Assembly (NCBI GenBank): GCA_022702545.1
Contig: JAHRBC010000003.1
Coordinates: 5,332,001-5,396,000, forward strand
Direction: 5' to 3'
Length of the DNA: 64,000 nucleotides
Source of the DNA: Phycomyces nitens
Lineage: Eukaryota; Mucoromycota; Mucoromycetes; Mucorales; Phycomycetaceae
Position numbers and translations under genes: made by a program. Within the stretch, counting starts at the first letter, position 1. Every line of letters begins with the position of its first letter. The notes under the pieces are model-generated. The model made no database searches. It saw nothing but the letters and a program-made list of their open reading frames with translations, and was not told the DNA's origin. Shown one piece after another: positions 45,158-56,355 of the stretch.

Positions 45158-47271
45158 TTTATTAATGTGCCGAGGATCAAGGCATGGTCTCTTGCCCGTC
45201 TTGTTTCCTTGTGCATCTTTTTGTCAGCCAGAGTCAGTGGACTGTTCCATGCTGAGTTTACTGTAGATTTCACAATAGTTCCTTCTTTCAGCCAATTATT
45301 AACGGCCTCGTCTATGATGGGTCTTAATGCATAGGGAATAGGATATTGTCTTTGGTACGTAGTCGCAGCTTCTGGTGTGTGCAATGCCACCACCGATTCA
45401 GGTACTGTACAAAACGAATCTTTTGGTATTGCTTCATTAGCCTTAATATATGGTGTGACTGCTGAGAAAAACTTTGCTCTTTCAGCCTCTGTGCCGTAGG
45501 GTGCATTGTTTGGCTCAAGATCATCTATTATGGGCTGTTCCTTTTTCATATTTTCTTTATAATCATTTGCATTCCAAGACGTGGCAACACCCGTAAAGGC
45601 TATTCCCATCTTTGGCATAATATCAAAACCAAGAATAAGATCAACACCTTCGATATTCATATCGATAAGTTCAAATTCATGTGTAAAAGAGTGGCCATTA
45701 GCGTAACTAACTAGCAAAGGAGATGTCTTTCCTATACGTTGCACGGATTGTGCTTTACTTGCAAATGTTATGTTTCCTTCGATTTTTGTAATAGGTAGAC
45801 TTATGAGTTTATTATATAGTTCTACACTAATACACGAGACTTCGGCTCCGGAGTCCAGCAAGCCCATGAGCTGATGCTCATTCTGTAATAATACAGGGGT
45901 GTTTAGTGAGAATGGATTCAAATGATATTGTTCCTTATTTGTCTTACCTAGTGAGGTATACTCCAGTTCTTTGGACAGTTTGTCTACCATGCTGCCTCTT
46001 GATGTGCGTACAGCATGCACAGCCACATTGGGCTTGCGCTGTTTATTCACAAAAGAGGTGTGGTATTCTGGGCATGTATGTCCTGGGCTCCATTGTCGGT
46101 GACAATGGTAGCATTCCTTGGCCTTGGCCTTTTCCGCACGACCGGAGATGATCCTACATCCCTCCGTGTTGTGGGTGGTATTCTTACCATGCTGAGTGCA
46201 GAAGAATCCTGCACTAGCTGGGGAACCCGAGGCTTTTCCAGAACGATGTCTGCTCGACCCGAACTGGAAAGACTGACCATCTGTGCGTCGGCGGGAGCCA
46301 GTGTGGGTCTTCTCGGCCTCGGCTCTAACCCTCTTCATGGGGCGAGTCAGCGTGATCGCCAGATCCAGGACTTGTTGGACGGTCTGCGGCTTGTGGGAGT
46401 TGCGGGTCCACCAGGCAACGTGGGTGGTTTGATGGAAGTGCGGGGTGAGGGAAGCCAAGAACCGCAAGGCCACAATCATGTCTTGCTTCACGTTGCCCTC
46501 GCGGCAAGTCCTCTGGAAACGGTGTCCATACTCTTGGACGGACTCGTCCTCTCTCATGGTCATGGTTAGCGCCTTGACCGACATTATCGCCTGCTGCTCC
46601 TCGGAGTCATAGTGCTGCTTGATCAGCACACGGGCCTCCTCCCACTTGCAGTTCTTCAACGCCAATGTACTTTTGTACCAGGCGTCGTACTCATCCACCA
46701 TGGCATTCGGGAGCCATTTCGACCAGGCAATGTCAATGTGCTCCTTGCCAGTTGCGAGCACATTCTCAAACGCGGACAGGTAGAGCTCCACGTGTTGGTA
46801 CACCTTGGCATCCGGGTTGGGGACGGAGTGACCAGCCAGTTGGAACAACGGAATGTCCCTCAAGTTGATGGCGGTCCCGTTGGTGTTGGTCGGGATGGGC
46901 TCTTGGGCAGCCGCAAGGAGTGTCCGGAATCTGGCCAACTGGTCGTTGGCATCGTCAACCTCCTTGCCAAGGGTCTTGGCAACCTCGTGGTCGTCCTTGT
47001 CGGTGGCCTCATCCACGGCGATCATAAGGTCCCAGGCCTTCTGCTCGTACTTGCTGATCAATCTTTCAGCTACGGCCCTGGTGTGCTTGCGCCTTTCTTC
47101 TCCAGAGACGGTGCCTTGCTCAGCCGCCTTGGGCGCGTAGCGGGACTCAGCTAGGCCGGAAACACACTTTTGCTCGGAAGTGGTGTCTACTTCCATGAGC
47201 TCACTTGTGCTCTCCTTGTGGGCAGGGGCCTCTTGCTGGGCAATGGTAGGGGTCTCGTTGATGGAAGACAT
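45124..47271 (-). CDS. Gypsy Gag - protease (plus RT N-terminus)
   Basis: 715 residues from ATG 47271 (MSSINETPTIAQQ). Capsid-like region in the first 330 residues, a zinc knuckle of the chromovirus form CYHCHRQWSPGHTC, then aspartic protease with LLDSGAEVSC, and the start of RT (VNNWLKEGTIVKS ... WNSPLTLADKK) before the frame closes at 45124. Gag and protease are fused in one frame. The terminal part is lost by a one-base shift relative to the RT frame. Confidence 0.9.
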   Translation of the reverse strand: MSSINETPTIAQQEAPAHKESTSELMEVDTTSEQKCVSGLAESRYAPKAAEQGTVSGEERRKHTRAVAERLISKYEQKAWDLMIAVDEATDKDDHEVAKTLGKEVDDANDQLARFRTLLAAAQEPIPTNTNGTAINLRDIPLFQLAGHSVPNPDAKVYQHVELYLSAFENVLATGKEHIDIAWSKWLPNAMVDEYDAWYKSTLALKNCKWEEARVLIKQHYDSEEQQAIMSVKALTMTMREDESVQEYGHRFQRTCREGNVKQDMIVALRFLASLTPHFHQTTHVAWWTRNSHKPQTVQQVLDLAITLTRPMKRVRAEAEKTHTGSRRRTDGQSFQFGSSRHRSGKASGSPASAGFFCTQHGKNTTHNTEGCRIISGRAEKAKAKECYHCHRQWSPGHTCPEYHTSFVNKQRKPNVAVHAVRTSRGSMVDKLSKELEYTSLGKTNKEQYHLNPFSLNTPVLLQNEHQLMGLLDSGAEVSCISVELYNKLISLPITKIEGNITFASKAQSVQRIGKTSPLLVSYANGHSFTHEFELIDMNIEGVDLILGFDIMPKMGIAFTGVATSWNANDYKENMKKEQPIIDDLEPNNAPYGTEAERAKFFSAVTPYIKANEAIPKDSFCTVPESVVALHTPEAATTYQRQYPIPYALRPIIDEAVNNWLKEGTIVKSTVNSAWNSPLTLADKKMHKETRRARDHALILGTLINCFLMTDTLCH

Positions 47272-47317
47272 TTTTCGGATAGTATTTTTTATAGAAGCGA
47301 GGGTTCAAAGTAAAAAA

Positions 47318-47658
47318 TGTGATATTTGTAGTAGAAATTGGGACGGTGGATACTTTGAGACTCTTTATTGTGGTTTAGAAAAAGTTAAAGTATATCCAGT
47401 TATTGATTTAAGAAGTATGTTAACTTAGTATTTATAATTATTCTTATAATTCTTATCAGCTTGGATATTCATTATCATAATAGCTGTGTTATCAGTTAAT
47501 AGGTATTTTGGGACTTTGTCCCACAATAGATTGGGTATGGTATTTTCATATTTGGATAAGGATTTCTGGATGGTATAGTTTGTCTTGATTTTAGATAATC
47601 CAGCTATCTGGGTTTATATATCACTTTTCTCTGATATACCATTATGCCAAATACAACA
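47318..47658 (-). repeat. Gypsy 5' LTR
   Basis: 341 bp, identical by eye to 42187-42527. The Gag ATG (47271) follows about 45 bp downstream on the minus strand; no standard TGG-type tRNA primer site stands directly at the LTR edge, so self-priming of the Tf1 kind is possible. Confidence 0.95.
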
Positions 47659-49538
47659 GGCCTTCATGAACGGGAAGTCCTTGCCAATCTTCTTCTTGAG
47701 GGTGCTCATATCTGGGGGAAGGACCATATTGTCAGCCTCTTGTTGCATATTGGCCAAGTCTCTGTTGGTGATCAGACCAGCTGATCTCCACTACTCCATC
47801 ACTCGCTTCAAGGTTCCCAAGAAGAGGTTATGCATCGGGTCAATGATGGTGCACTCGACTACATTAAAGTACTCAAGATTGTAGAGTTCCGACCAGCGGA
47901 CTCCATTCTCCTTTTCCATCCTCTTTTGGTCTGCCTCACTCAATGCACACTTCCAGGCCAGGGCATCACGACAATTATCTGCTTCGGTTCGAGGCACCCA
48001 CTCAGAAAAGACAAAACCAGAATAATCAACACCACCATTCCCTGGGAGATGGGAGAACTGGCAATTGCACTTGTGGCAGGCATTGGTGCTCATGTGGGAC
48101 GTGAATCCACATGTCTTGCGAGCAGCAGGAATGTTGCAGGCAACAAGGAAAAGAGCAGCACGGACAAGAGTACCAGAAGGACAGCACACAGTAGGGATCA
48201 CCACACCCACATACAAGGATTGGAGCTCGGCAACAAGAGGACGAAGGTAGTGATTGATCTCACTGGTCTTGGCTTCCTTTGGGCCAGGCATGAGGCCAAC
48301 AAGAATGATGTTCTCCTTCTTGTATCGTTCGTCTTGTGGCAAGTTGTTTATGGACATGTAGATTGCCCCACAAGAGTAAGTAACCCCATCAAAAGGTTGA
48401 AACCAATCGATGTTTAGAGTCAACATGATTGATCGTTCATGAGCCACGAATTGCTGACCATTGCTGTCTTCCAGATTGCTCCACTTGGCACCATCATAGA
48501 CATCAAACATCATGCCTGCAACTTGCTGTCTATGTCTCCAGTGATTGATACTGCTTTCGAATCCAGGGCGACAGAAGAGAACGGACAAGGCAGAAATCAA
48601 GGAGTTGTACATATACACCTTCTTTGGCAGTGCTACGTTTCTCGAAGGCTTGAAGAGATCGGCGCCACATATACCGCCAGAAAGTCTTCTGAAGTTGCAG
48701 CACTGGGGAACACCGTCAAACTCCATGTATGTCTTGTGGCACTCGCCACACACCACGTAGCGCTGGACACCTTTGCAGACTTGGTTGAATCCTGTCATGG
48801 AGGAAAGACCACTCAAACTCAATGGCAGACGGAATGATTCGTCAAAGTGCGCCAAAACCTCATTGAGGAACTTGATCAAAATTGCTCCTCCAGAGTTTAC
48901 AACATATTTTGATATGAAAAAGGTGGCAAAGGCAGCAATGAAAGCATGGGTGTTATCCGCTGGCATGTTGGAGGATGAGAATTGTTCTATTTGGGTTTTG
49001 TATATTAATATATGATATCTATGTTTTTCTTGTACTTTTACTAACCTTCAAATTCTTCAGCTTCATATTCAGAGCCTTCCATTGTATCAAGCTCAATGAT
49101 ATCCTCATCTTCATTTTCAGCTATAAACAAAAATTGGTAACAGACACAGGTAAGTTTTCCATTGTTTTTTTTTTTGGAGCAAAAAGTAAATATTCAAGTG
49201 GCTGCAATTTATTATGCAATTTGAATAAAATTTTATACTTACATTCAACATGAGCATCAACATCATGAACCTCGGCATCAATCTCCATGTTATTGTCATT
49301 CTCCATCTGAATTGCTTCAGCTGACAATGCTATATTTTTTAAAATGTTTAATTACACTTTGAAATGCGAACAAATTATATATATATTACTTACAAGAAGC
49401 TGTCTGCATAAAATGTCTGACAAGATCGTTATCAGCATGTCTTCGTGCTGTTTGGGCAGATACTGCTACAAATCCTTGGACATCGAGAGAGCAGACTGAG
49501 CACTGGCATTGAACTTCGTTATTGAAAGTGTTGTACAT

Positions 49539-50116
49539 ATTGTTTAAAGAGGTTATAGGATTGATATAAAGAAAAGTGGTTCAGGAACATAGTTTATTTT
49601 GCTTGTTTTATAGTTCAGGAACCATTTACATTACGTACATGCCGTTATTATAAATATTAACAAATTCACTTAATGATTGTATTTGGAAATTGACATTATT
49701 TCATTTTAAATATATGACTATATACCAAGTAGTTGTTTTGTATATACATCTTTTAATAATATGATATCATGTCTATTTCTCCAACTCTTCATTAACCAAA
49801 GTACATCGTCATTAAAATATACTTTAACTAAATATATATTTCAAGTAGTCTCAGCTGCGCACTCTTGCCCATATTTGATAATTTATTTTCAACATCCCCA
49901 AGAATATTAATTTCGCGACCTTCAAAAGACAGAGAAAATATCGTAGTTGAATAATCAACAAAAATAAAGACATATTCTAATGTCCATCCAATAGAACTAC
50001 CAAATATTCTTAACGCCGTCTAAAGTGAGCAATCAAGAAAAGGGCTAATCCAAGACCTATACTCCCCTCGTTTCAATTGATGTATTCAGAGTTGAAATCG
50101 GGTATTTTTTGCAGTG
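49539..50116. other. Right subterminal region of B2, transposase promoter side
   Basis: AT-rich DNA upstream of the transposase start, ending in the terminal repeat. No gene seen. Absent from B1, which is cut off before this region. Confidence 0.5.
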
Positions 50117-51356
50117 CCTCCAATGAGGGAGAGACGAAGATTATTCATTTGTGCATCTGGCGCAATGGATGCTCCCCTGGGAGCGTTATTTTTGACGTTA
50201 CCTCTATCGCCCCGACACACGATAAGTGCTTCGAACTTCTGTTCAAGCAATATCCTACAAGAAGACTAGTTTCCTTTATGAAAGAAGGAAATCGACTTCT
50301 CTGTGAAGCCAACTTCACCCCTTTGGACAGAACGACAATCTCGAGAGCCATTCAAACTGGCTTGCACTTCCCCGACCATAATACCACTATTCGTGGAGTA
50401 CTCGCTCTCACTGCTGACACGCAGATTCAAAAGCTCCTCCTTTCCCACCTACCAGCTCTTGATGAACAAGAGCTCATCGATGGCATTCGTGGCAGTTTGG
50501 CCATTTACGGACAAATTCTTGATGTCGGACTTTGCCGTGAACCTAAGTACAACACCTTCCTCGGCACTGGCTATGCCATACTACAGACTTCTCCCCCGAA
50601 ACACCAGGAAATGGAGGTCTCCTACGAACCTCTGTCGCATAACATACAGTGGTTGAACACTGACGATGGCTTCCGCGTTCTCACCAGCTCTCTGCCCGTG
50701 TGGTGCCGGTACTGTCACGAAGACGGACATGACCGCTCCAACTGCCCTACTCGCCCCACCTCCCAACGTGCCTGTTGGTTGTGTCATGAAAATGGTCACA
50801 CCAAAGCAAACTGCCCCAGGGGAGACACTCGAAACACCCACCCACGCATGTCCAACCCAAAACCATCAACCCACAACATGGAGATTGATAGTTTTGACAA
50901 GGACTCCCTTGATTTGGATCCCGCCCTCATGGCTGCCCTGGAAAAAGCCGATCCTTCCCCACCTTTGCCCCAACCCACCTCCCAGCCGACAGTAGGTCAT
51001 AAACGCTCAGAGGAAGAAGTGCCCACTCCCATTCCTGGCCAGGTCGATGGCCTGACTGAGATCACCAGACCAAGTGAGGAGCAGCACACCTCCAGCCCAG
51101 AGATCCGCCTGGATCTTGATCCTAGTACTAGTCCTGTCACTTTTACGTCTCAGACACATCGTCCTGAGTCCCCAGAGACTATCTCTGACATGACCATGGC
51201 TGAGCATGTCCCCACCACCACGTCCCTCTCTCCGGCTGATAAGGCCAAGGCAATGTACTCAACCCACATTCCCAAAACCTCCAAGACTGGCGATACCCTT
51301 CGCCTTCCGAAGCTTCGCAGTGGAGCATCGACCCAACAACCTCTTGCCAAACAATA

Positions 51357-54300
51357 ATGTCGGCCCTTTCCCTGAATGTTAATATTGCATCCATCAATTG
51401 CAATAGTCTCAGTAAAGTATCTCACCCCACTCGCCGCTCTGAATTTATTTGTTTCCTTCGCCAATGCAATTCTGACCTTATCGCTTTGCAAGAAACCTAT
51501 ACTACTCCTTCTCTTTCTACTGTCATTCACTCTCAATTTCGTGCCCACTCCTCTCTCTGGACATACCGCTGTGGCATTGTATCTATGAACCCCCAACTCA
51601 CCCTCACTCGAATACCCATACCCGAAGATGACCGGGCCATTCTGGCCAAGGTAAGTCATGTCTCTGCCTTCTTCCCTCCTTTCTATGTTCTAGTTATCTA
51701 TGCCCCTGCCACCCAATACTCCGCTCGACGCACCTTTTTCGAAGACCTCCACTCCTTCCCTATTCTACATCGTCCAGACATACTTGAGCGTCTCTTTATT
51801 GCTGGTGACTTTAATTTTTCTTTCCACATCCAAAGCTCCCTTCGCTCTCTCTCCCCTACCTGTCAAGAATTCTATGCATCCAATTTTGTGGACTGTCACA
51901 CACACCCAGAACACCTACCTCTCCCAACTTTTCGCCGCAATGACTCTATCGTCTCCACCATCGACTACATCTTTGCTCCACTCTCTTTCTCCTCTTCTCT
52001 CATCTCTGCCAACAAAGACTTTGTCTCACCCTCCTGGTCCGACCATGCTCTGCTCTCGGCTACTTTCAGTTTTGGACTCTCTCCACATGGAAAAGGCCTA
52101 TACCGTGCTAATCCCCTCCTTGCCACTCATCCCGACTTCATATGCACACTCAATCAAGCCCTCACCTCTCTTTATCCCACACTCACCTCCTCTACTCAGG
52201 ACAACTGGGAAGTCGTTAAACAGACTGTTACCCGCACATGTAAATGCTTCTCTGGTAAATATGTCCCCTGGCGCACTAAACAATTGAAAAAGCTTCAAAG
52301 CAAGCGACATCACTTCCTCAGTAGCTCTCCCCCTCCCGCCGTCCGTCAATTTGTCCTCCCCACCCTAGAACGCCAAATCGCTGCACTTCAAGAAGAAATT
52401 GTCAGTATCGCCTGTCTTCGCTCTGGTCTTCGATGGCGTGAACAGGGCAAAAAATCAGCCGGATACCTCAAACGAACCATTGCTACTCGTGCAACAAAAT
52501 GACATATACCTCCCCTCACTCACCCAGATTCACACACACTATGCACAACTCCATCCGACATGACAGAAGCCACACATGCCTTCTACTCCACCCTCTTCAC
52601 TCCCGACCCTTCTGACCCCACTGCCACATCACATCTTCTCTCTCACATAACCCCCGATAAACACCTCACTACCCTCCAACAACGATCTCTCATATGCCCC
52701 ATTACACTCGACGATATACAAACCAGTGTTTCCCGTGCCCCTACACCTAGTAGCCCGGGTCCAGATGGTCTGCCATACCCCATCCTTTCCATCGTTTTTT
52801 TCCATCCATTATATGCCTCTCTCATCACTAACCTCTACAATGACACTCTCACCTCTTCTCTCTTTCCCTCCTCATGGCTAGATACCTGTATGTGCCTCCT
52901 CCCTAAGAAAGGCGACCTCTCCCTCCTTCAGAATTGGCGCCCCATCTCTCTCATTAACTGTGACGCCAAGGTCTTCACTCGCCTAGTCAACTCACGAATG
53001 GTACGTATTGCCAAATCCGTCATTACTCGATTCCAGACAGGATTCATTCCTACTCGCTTTATTGCCGACAATGGACTCCTGGTCAAGCTCGTCATGGAGC
53101 AAGCCATTGCTTCCAAATCGACTGCCATTGGTGTTTTACTGGATCAAGAAAAAGCCTATGACCGTGTCCATCCCACTTTCCTTTCCCAAGTCCTGCTTAC
53201 ATACAAGTTTCCTCCCTCCTTTGTCGATTCCATCACTTCCTTGTTCTTCTCTACCAAACTTCGTGCCAACGTCAATGGGTACCTTACACCACCAATCCTT
53301 CAATCTCGCGGCCTACGACAAGGTGACCCTCTATCCCCCGTTCTTTTCAATTTTGCCCTCGAGCCTCTACTCCTCTCCATTCTTGCCGACCCCGCCTTTT
53401 TAGGCTTCACATCACCCAACTCCAACCCACCCCTCACTCTCAAAGTTCTCGCCTATGCCGATGATGTTTTTGCTTGTTTAAATACCCCATCTGACCTAAC
53501 TCGACTTCAACATCATCTCCACACCTATGGTCTGGCCTCCAACGCCCGTATTAATATGCACAAAACCCATGCTATCTCACTGTCAGGCGACAAACACCCT
53601 CACTGGCAAGATCCTCTCCATCAAGTTGGAATTACATCCTGGTACGATCGGACTTCACCCAAACCGGCCATCTACCTAGGCTATCCACTCCTTCAATCTA
53701 CTGACCAGCGTAATTACATTGCCGCACAACTCCTCACCACTACCCGACAGTCCCTCAACATTCACTCACAACGCTTTCTCTCCATACGTGGTCGTGCCAC
53801 AGTAGTCAACACACTCATCCTCTCCACCCTCTGGCATGTCCTCCGACTAGTCTGGCTTCCCGTTACTTTCTTTAAATCTCTCCAGTCTGCTGTCAGCAAA
53901 TTCATAACGCAACGCATGTTTCCACCCATCAAGTATACCACCTTCTGCCGACCACGGTCCTCAGGTGGGATTGGACTACTAGATCCGCGCACACAACAAG
54001 CTTCACTGCAATTCCGCTGGCTCATTCCCTTACTGCAAACGCGCACGACCCCTCCTTCTATTCCTACCCAATGGCTACGCTCCCACCTCTCATCTATGAT
54101 CCAACTGTCTTCTCGTCCTCCCCCAGACCCACTTTTCCTCTTCTTCTTCCCTCTACTACGTCCTTCCTTGAACCTCCCCCACCACCACTCTTTTCATCTT
54201 CTCTTTTATGCCTTTGACCTACTCCCACCCTTCCACCTAGATAGCGATTTGTCTGTTGCCTCTTGTCTCTCCCTCCCACTCAACTCCATTTGGCGCCCAA

Positions 54301-55121
54301 ATAATGCTTCATATGCTTCACCCCGTGGATTTACATCTTTGACTGTGGGTAATGTCTATGCCTATGAACCCGACTCCGTCTCCCTCTGTCCTCGGATTAT
54401 TCCTCCCTTTTCGCCAGGACGTAAGCTAGCCCACCGATTCCTCCAAGACATCCATACTTCCCGTATCACCCTTCACCCTTTCTTCTCGCGCCTACTCCTC
54501 CCAAGCACTCCACTTGGAGTTTCCTCACCCCTCCCACTCCAAGTCTCCTTCTTTACTTCTCCATTCATTCAAAAATTCTCAGCCCGCTCCTTTAGAAACC
54601 AGTGTCCTTCCTCCATCCAGTCTGTCAAAGATCCACCCACACCGCAACTTTCTCCTGCCCAATGGACAGTGTTCTGGTCCCTTCCACTCTCTCATATCTC
54701 CCGTAACATCTGGTATCGCTTCCTTCATCAATCTATATCTTCTGCAAGCTTACTCCATCACATTATGCCCACCATCGTCTCTTCTTCTGCCTGTAGATTA
54801 TGCTCCCATCCCAACCAGACACCCGAACACCTCCTGATAAGTTGCCCCAAGATGTGGAAGGTATGGGCCGATATTCTCTCACACTGGATTCCTTCTTTCG
54901 CTCCTTCGCCAGATAGCGTACTTTCTGCCCTCTCGAAGGTAAAGCTTCCTCCCGATGGCCCTTTCCTCCCCAGTTCCCAGGTTTTTGGTGCTGTCCTACA
55001 GGTAGGTTGGCGAGCCTATTGGGCATTTATCTTTGATGCCATACCTTTCATTTCTGTCAACGTCACTACCTCTACCCATAAGCTCCTCCATACATGCATA
55101 GATCAAGCCAATATACCCTAA
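51357..55121 (+). pseudogene. LINE2 ORF2: endonuclease - reverse transcriptase, one TGA
   Basis: One frame of 1254 codons interrupted only by TGA at 52500-52502. APE-type endonuclease: SINCNSLSK, ALQETY, IAGDFNFS, TIDYIFAP, SWSDHALL. RT after the TGA: SSPGPDGLPY, PISLINCDAK, GVLLDQEKAYDRV, GLRQGDPLSP, catalytic AYADD. A C-terminal zinc motif (CRLCSHPNQTPEHLLISCP) is typical of LINE ORF2 tails. No RNase H seen. Its ATG overlaps the ORF1 stop. The TGA lies between domains and may derive from CGA. Confidence 0.92.
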
Positions 55122-55399
55122 ATAGCCTATAAGACCCTACCACTCCAAGTCCTTCCTTTATTTTCATCATCTGCCCTATACATAGCTCTTCTATATTACT
55201 CCCACATAATTTCATCTCATAAGACATGAGGCCATTAAGTCATCCCCAGCACCGCCGATCGAAGAAGCGTGACTGTGTAAAGATAATAAACTGTCTTCTA
55301 CAAAAAAAAAATGACGTTTCAAGGTCAACGTCATCGTTCTGAGTCACACGGGCTACTTTTGGGCGTAGCTGGAAAATCCCACCACGGATGTGTCAAAAG

Positions 55400-56272
55400 T
55401 GACACGTGTTGAGTTATGGGTTGTGAAGCAACTGGTCAGAATTGTTTGATAAATGATATTCTTGGAAGGAGTTCGGACTTCGCAAGAAAATAGAAAACAG
55501 AAAACGGAAAACAGAGAAAGAACAAGAAAGACAAACGGAAAACAGACGGAACAAAGAGAAAGACAGAGGAAAACAGACGGAAGACAGAGAGAACAGAGAG
55601 AGAAACCAACAGGAATCGGGGCAGAACAAGAGAAAGAGAAAAACGGACGGAAAACGGAAAACAGAACAGAAAACAGAACGGACACAACTTAGTACTCCTT
55701 CAGGACGATACTCAAGTTGGCTTCAGATAAGTAAAAAGAATAGAACGGTCCAATGATGATTTTATTTCGAGGACAAACTTGTCCTTATTTATACAAAAGT
55801 CAAATTCAAGAATTTGGCATTTTCAAGAGTTACAACTGGATCCACGGATCCTCTTGGAGTTGATCTACCGATCAACGGGTTTTGTTCAGAATAAAATGAA
55901 AAAAGAAAAGAAAGATGATCCCAAAAATATGGATCAGACTTAGACAACGACAAAATTTACATAAAAGGAAACTAAAAGAAGTGAAAGTTCAATTTAAAAT
56001 AAAGAAGTCGATCGGTTTGTTTTCAAGACCAGCAGTCAGGTGATCTGGGATCGACGATGAGGAGGGAAAGGGTGACGTTTCAAGACCAGCGGTCAGGTGA
56101 TTTAGTGTTGGCGAGGAGGGAAGGCGAGTGACGTGTCAAGTTCGGTGGTCACGTGACTCAAGAGTTGAAAATAAAGGGGGAAAAATGATGACGTTTCAAG
56201 GTCAACGTCATCGTTCTGAGTCACACGGGCTACTTTTGGGCGTAGCTGGAAAATCCCACCACGGATGTGTCA
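55400..56272 (-). mobile_element. LTR-b, 873 bp, directly after LTR-a
   Basis: Same ends as LTR-a (TGACAC...GTGTCA), AAAG at 55396-55399 and 56273-56276, and a TATAAATAAGG box on the minus strand (55793-55783). It holds the empty site of LINE2 (ATGACGTTTCAAGGTCAACG near 56190). It ends 10 nt before the tRNA-Thr gene. No internal retroelement region separates it from LTR-a. Confidence 0.65.
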
Positions 56273-56282
56273 AAAGAGCCGT

Positions 56283-56355
56283 GCCTTCTTGGCTCAGTTG
56301 GCAGAGCGTCTGCCTAGTAAGCAGAAGGTCGCCAGTTCAATTCTGGCAGAAGGCA
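56283..56355 (+). tRNA. tRNA-Thr (anticodon AGT)
   Basis: 73 nt folding as a complete cloverleaf: acceptor GCCTTCT/AGAAGGC with discriminator A, D stem GCTC/GAGC, anticodon stem TCTGC/GCAGA with loop CTAGTAA (AGT at 56316-56318), T stem GCCAG/CTGGC with loop TTCAATT. No intron. A box matches TGGCTCAGTTGG; B box GTTCAATTC. A T-run (TTTTTTTT, near 56405) downstream could terminate Pol III. LTR-b lies 10 nt upstream. Confidence 0.93.

Larger units (their letters stand above)
42187..47658 (-). mobile_element. Ty3/Gypsy chromovirus, identical 341-bp LTRs, TSD GGCCT
   Basis: LTRs 42187-42527 and 47318-47658 appear identical by eye, starting TGTGATATTTG and ending AAATACAACA. GGCCT flanks at 42182-42186 and 47659-47663. 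Minus-strand order: Gag, protease, RT, RNase H, integrase, chromodomain. A polypurine tract stands next to the 3' LTR and an exact copy lies inside. Identical LTRs mean very recent insertion. It disrupts the B2 transposase. Confidence 0.96.
40991..49538 (-). pseudogene. Element B transposase, copy 2 (TAG plus Gypsy insertion)
   Basis: Exons: 49538-49394 (zinc-type CQCSVCSLDVQG...RRHADND), 49329-49243, 49120-49046, and 48986-40991 with the Gypsy element (42187-47663) inside. Omitting the Gypsy gives 941 codons in one frame, phase-1 introns, and a single internal TAG at 47791-47793, also present in B1, where intact relatives have Arg (MMERW). Catalytic motifs: NIDWFQPFDG, CTIIDPMHNLFLG, WLFSFERYNG. 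Confidence 0.9.
38109..50116. mobile_element. tnp2/CACTA-type DNA transposon B, copy 2, TSD CCT, split by Gypsy
   Basis: Left end CACTGGAAAAAGTATAC, right end complement of CACTGCAAAAAATACCCG; CCT at 38106-38108 and 50117-50119. About 6.5 kb without the Gypsy element. Contains third unit (minus), second gene (plus) and transposase (minus). It lacks all five insertions of B1 and so serves as an empty-site reference. Confidence 0.93.
38066..51357 (+). pseudogene. LINE2 ORF1, interrupted by B2
   Basis: join(38066..38108,50120..51357) restores one open frame of 426 residues once B2 and its CCT duplication are ignored; as it stands the gene is cut after codon 14. The C-terminal half has two CCHC zinc knuckles in tandem (CRYCHEDGHDRSNC and CWLCHENGHTKANC), then a Pro/Ser/Thr-rich tail. 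Role: element RNA binding. The stop TAA overlaps the ORF2 ATG (TAATG, 51355-51359). Confidence 0.88.
37988..55310 (+). mobile_element. Non-LTR retrotransposon LINE2, 12-bp TSD, split by element B2
   Basis: Starts CATGGCTTCCTC and ends in an A9 tail at 55302-55310, flanked by ATGACGTTTCAA at 37976-37987 and 55311-55322. LTR-b shows the uninterrupted site. ORF1 is split by B2 after only 43 nt; ORF2 follows with TAATG overlap. About 5.3 kb without B2, apparently full length. One TGA interrupts ORF2. Confidence 0.93.
37130..55395 (-). mobile_element. LTR-a, about 931 bp without LINE2, TSD-like AAAG
   Basis: Ends TGACACGTGTTGAG and CACGGATGTGTCA form a TG...CA pair with 6-bp inverted ends. AAAG stands on both sides (37126-37129, 55396-55399). 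On the minus strand it has a TATAAATAAGG box (37523-37514) followed by AATAAAA, so transcription points away from the tRNA gene. It contains an A-rich ACAGAAAACGG segment (37200-37400) and a minisatellite near 37760-37920. LINE2 inserted at 37987/55323. Confidence 0.65.

Noticed and set aside
50666..50995. Second frame inside LINE2 ORF1
   Set aside because: Shadow of the zinc-knuckle coding region.
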